From assembly GCA_903843045.1 (NCBI GenBank), contig CAIMOJ010000037.1, positions 1 through 37,298 of the forward strand: a stretch of DNA of 37,298 nt, read 5' to 3'. This stretch comes from Candidatus Uhrbacteria bacterium. Its GTDB lineage: Bacteria > Patescibacteriota > Patescibacteriia > UBA9934 > GWF2-40-263. The notes beneath the pieces are model-generated. The model searched no databases. It saw only the letters and a program-made list of their open reading frames with translations, and was not told where the DNA came from. This document shows, piece by piece, positions 34,732-37,298 of this stretch; position 1 is the first letter of the stretch, and every line of letters begins with the position of its first letter. Position numbers and translations under genes: made by a program.

Positions 34732-36309
34732 CTATTCCTTCTTGCCCGGAACCGCCGCCTCCGGCTTACGGGTCCAGTACTTGTCGCCGCGCATCTCGAA
34801 CTTTCCGTCGGCCGCGTCGCGCAACCACTTCGGGGCGTCCAGAAGGGTCGCGCTGTACTCCGTTCCAACCTTGGCCGTGTCCACGTCGCCGTGGGTCTCC
34901 GCGACCTTCCAGACCTTCATGGACTTCTTGTTCATGCCTTCCGCGAGACGGACGACGCCGCGGCCCGTGCCGACGCGCCGAACCCCGCCGCTGCGCAGGT
35001 TCTCATAGATTCCCGGCGAGACGACCAGTCCGCCGCGCGCGATGATGTCGCGCGCCTTTTCCATGAACTCCGCGTCCTTGCGGCGCGCCTCCTGCGTGCG
35101 CTTCGCTTCCGCGGCGGCCTGCGAGGCTTCGTCGGCAAGATATTTGTCGCGGTTCTTGAACAGCTCCCAGAACGGCCCGGGGACGCCCTTCCCACTCCAG
35201 CGGCTTCCAATCAGCTGACGCAGGGCCTGATGCTCGTCGAGAACGACGGCGCGCTGGGCGATCAGCTTCTTCGCAAGCTCGTCCCCGCCCTCGGCCTGCC
35301 TTCGCAGCGCCTCCTCGGCAAAGGGGGACTTCAGGAAATCCACCGCGTTGGCATAGTCGATCTTCGTCTTCTGCTCCCACGGAACCACCTCGGACGGGTC
35401 CTTGAGGGCCGCCGCGCCCGTTCCGTGCAGAACGGCGTCGCGCATCTTGTTCTTCACGGCCACGAACGCGTCGTTCATCGCCTTCTGGTCGCCGGACTTC
35501 ATCGCGTCCACGAGGGTCTGCCTCACCTTCGCGTCGCCGGCGATCTCTCCGAGGCGCTTGAACGCCGCGTCGTTGCGGGCCGCGATCGACTGGATGTCGC
35601 GGCGGATGCCGTCGTACGCCTCCTTCAGTTCCTTGGAACGCTTTCCTTCGACGGACGCGCGCAGGCTCTTCTCCGTGCGGTCCAGCTTCTCGATGACGCG
35701 CGGGTTCTCCCGCACCGACTTCAGCAGCCCCTCGAGCTCGGCGATCCATTCCACGTAAAACGCCTCCCCGGCCGTCTTCAGCTCGGCGCGGCGCGCGTTG
35801 ATCGGCTCTCGCATCGCCGCGACCTTCGCGTCGATGGCATCCGAAGCCGTATTTATTCGGTTGATATTGGCGTCGCGCAGCTGTTCCGCGGCCGTGGTCA
35901 GGACCTTCGCGGCGAGCATGTCCGACACGCTCTTCTGAAGCGCCTGCAGGCTCTCGACATTCTTTTTGGAAATGACGCCCTCCTCCAACAGCCGATCGAG
36001 CGTCTTGATGGAAAGTCCGGCATACGGGTCGAAGGCCTCCGTCCCCTTTCGGAAAATTTCACGGAACTTCAGCGCCTTCTCGATCTTCTTTTCCGTCGCC
36101 TTCATCTGCGTGATCATGCCGTCCACTTCCTTCTCGGACATGCCCGCCAGCCGAGCAAGCTCCGCGGAGTCCGCCAGCGCCGATTCCGTGGCCGCCTTGA
36201 TTGCCCCGAGATCCAGCCCGTCCAGCCCAAGGTCGATCTCGTCTGCTCCCATCTCTGCCGCCGGCGCTTCCTTTCCCTTTCCTTCCGGAGATCCCTTTGC
36301 GAGCTGCAT
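34732..36309 (-). CDS. Long helical/coiled-coil hypothetical protein
   Basis: Full-length ORF from MQLAKGSPEG; charged, mostly helical sequence. Confidence 0.75.
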   Translation of the reverse strand: MQLAKGSPEGKGKEAPAAEMGADEIDLGLDGLDLGAIKAATESALADSAELARLAGMSEKEVDGMITQMKATEKKIEKALKFREIFRKGTEAFDPYAGLSIKTLDRLLEEGVISKKNVESLQALQKSVSDMLAAKVLTTAAEQLRDANINRINTASDAIDAKVAAMREPINARRAELKTAGEAFYVEWIAELEGLLKSVRENPRVIEKLDRTEKSLRASVEGKRSKELKEAYDGIRRDIQSIAARNDAAFKRLGEIAGDAKVRQTLVDAMKSGDQKAMNDAFVAVKNKMRDAVLHGTGAAALKDPSEVVPWEQKTKIDYANAVDFLKSPFAEEALRRQAEGGDELAKKLIAQRAVVLDEHQALRQLIGSRWSGKGVPGPFWELFKNRDKYLADEASQAAAEAKRTQEARRKDAEFMEKARDIIARGGLVVSPGIYENLRSGGVRRVGTGRGVVRLAEGMNKKSMKVWKVAETHGDVDTAKVGTEYSATLLDAPKWLRDAADGKFEMRGDKYWTRKPEAAVPGKKE

Positions 36310-36348
36310 AGGTTGTGGATAAGTGAATGATCGCACATCATTGTACCA

Positions 36349-36387
36349 AAAACGGACGGTTCGCGTCATGCGCGAACCATCCGTTTT
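36349..36387. terminator. Hairpin terminator between HAD gene and downstream gene
   Basis: AAAACGGACGGTTCGCG-TCATG-CGCGAACCATCCGTTTT. Confidence 0.8.
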
Positions 36388-36388
36388 C

Positions 36389-37006
36389 CTAGTCCAACTC
36401 CCTCAGCGACGCGACGACCTTCCATGCCACGCCGTCGAGCTCGTGCGGCGCGATCGCGAGGGTCTCGCCCGGGCGCATCATGCGTACGATCGTGACCGGG
36501 AGGCCGCTCTGGTGGACGGCCACGAGGTGGTGCGGGTTGTCGTCGACGAACGTGATCGGCGTCGGATCCTCGGCGAGCATCGCGGCCAGCCGTTCGGCCT
36601 TCGATCCGCTCGGCTCCGTGACCACGACGCGCGGCACGAGCAGATCGATCCCGCTCGCGCGCATCTTCTCCCACTGGTGATCCCTGTCTCCCTGCGTCAG
36701 GATCGTCTGGCGGTGCGCGTCCCGGCGGGACTCGACGAACGGCGCCACGTCGTCGAACAGCAGCGACGGGCTGCGGTCCGTCAGCATCGCGCCGAAGCGA
36801 ACGATCAGACAATCCCGAAGCGCGTCGTCCAGGCCAAGCGCGTCGATATGTTTCCTGGGAGAGTATCCGCGCGGCAGGACCTCCTGGTACGAGGCGAACA
36901 CGGACGCCGCGTCGAGCCCCGCGCCAACGAGCATCTCGCTCCACATTTCCCAGACGGCCTGCGTCGCGTACAGCGTCGAATCAAAATCGTAAACGTAGTG
37001 TCGCAT
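36389..37006 (-). CDS. HAD-family hydrolase
   Basis: YVYDFDSTLYAT (DxDxT), TQGD, ITFVDDNPHHL. Confidence 0.8.
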   Translation of the reverse strand: MRHYVYDFDSTLYATQAVWEMWSEMLVGAGLDAASVFASYQEVLPRGYSPRKHIDALGLDDALRDCLIVRFGAMLTDRSPSLLFDDVAPFVESRRDAHRQTILTQGDRDHQWEKMRASGIDLLVPRVVVTEPSGSKAERLAAMLAEDPTPITFVDDNPHHLVAVHQSGLPVTIVRMMRPGETLAIAPHELDGVAWKVVASLRELD

Positions 37007-37010
37007 AGCA

Positions 37011-37298
37011 CTAGGTCATCCAATCCGGCTTCGATCCCGTCGACGGCGCGATTCGGTCCGCCCAGGCCTTGTTCTCATAGTCGTTCGCGAGCGCCATCCC
37101 CGGCGCGTATGGGAACGGCGTCGAGGCTACGGAATCAACGAGATCGAGTAGCTTGGGATATTCCGCGTCCATGAAGTGGCCGTCCGTCTCGGTCGCGACG
37201 AGCGTCGCCTTCAGGAAAGCCGCCAGTTTCTGGCCGTGCTCGAACGGAACGAGCGCATCGTCCTTCGAATGGACCACGAAGAATTCCTTGGCCTTCCA
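37011..37298 (-). CDS. Alpha/beta hydrolase (RBBP9/YdeN-like serine hydrolase), 5' end outside window
   Basis: VVHSKDDALVPFEHGQKLAAFLKATLVATETDGHF; frame open to window edge. Confidence 0.65.
   Translation of the reverse strand, partial: WKAKEFFVVHSKDDALVPFEHGQKLAAFLKATLVATETDGHFMDAEYPKLLDLVDSVASTPFPYAPGMALANDYENKAWADRIAPSTGSKPDWMT

Overview
The window is a GC-rich, compact bacterial chromosome segment using the standard code. Its style (split transketolase, short intergenic gaps, many orphan genes, -10 boxes abutting start codons) suggests Candidate Phyla Radiation/Patescibacteria; that lineage call is inference. Recognisable content: a sugar-phosphate block (ribulose-phosphate 3-epimerase, split transketolase, two PfkB-type kinases, class II fructose-bisphosphate aldolase, D-2-hydroxyacid dehydrogenase); two tandem secreted cupredoxin paralogues; DUF4349 protein; SLT-type lytic transglycosylase; L,D-transpeptidase with FG-GAP-like repeats; tRNA-Ala(TGC); a 34-aa Lys/Ala/Val histone-H1-tail-like protein; an endonuclease-Q-like PHP protein; a P-loop kinase; a GlmU-like nucleotidyltransferase; a GNAT; a 23S-5S rRNA operon on the minus strand without a 16S gene in the window; GGDEF protein; RlmH; HNH nuclease; HAD hydrolase. 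The most unusual parts are: (1) an accessory island at about 6.0-15.7 kb, in which three minus-strand transcription units share a near-identical promoter plus a 5'-terminal hairpin leader and encode two 2H-phosphoesterase-like proteins (one with a CCHC zinc knuckle), an HD protein resembling the C-terminal half of CCA-adding enzymes, an alpha/beta hydrolase and paralogous orphan proteins, next to an 859-aa protein with a nuclease-like motif and a polymorphic-toxin-like C-terminus; (2) a ~490-bp noncoding element at 16790-17280 built from nested perfect inverted repeats; (3) the unannotated 34-aa basic protein with its own strong promoter and terminator.
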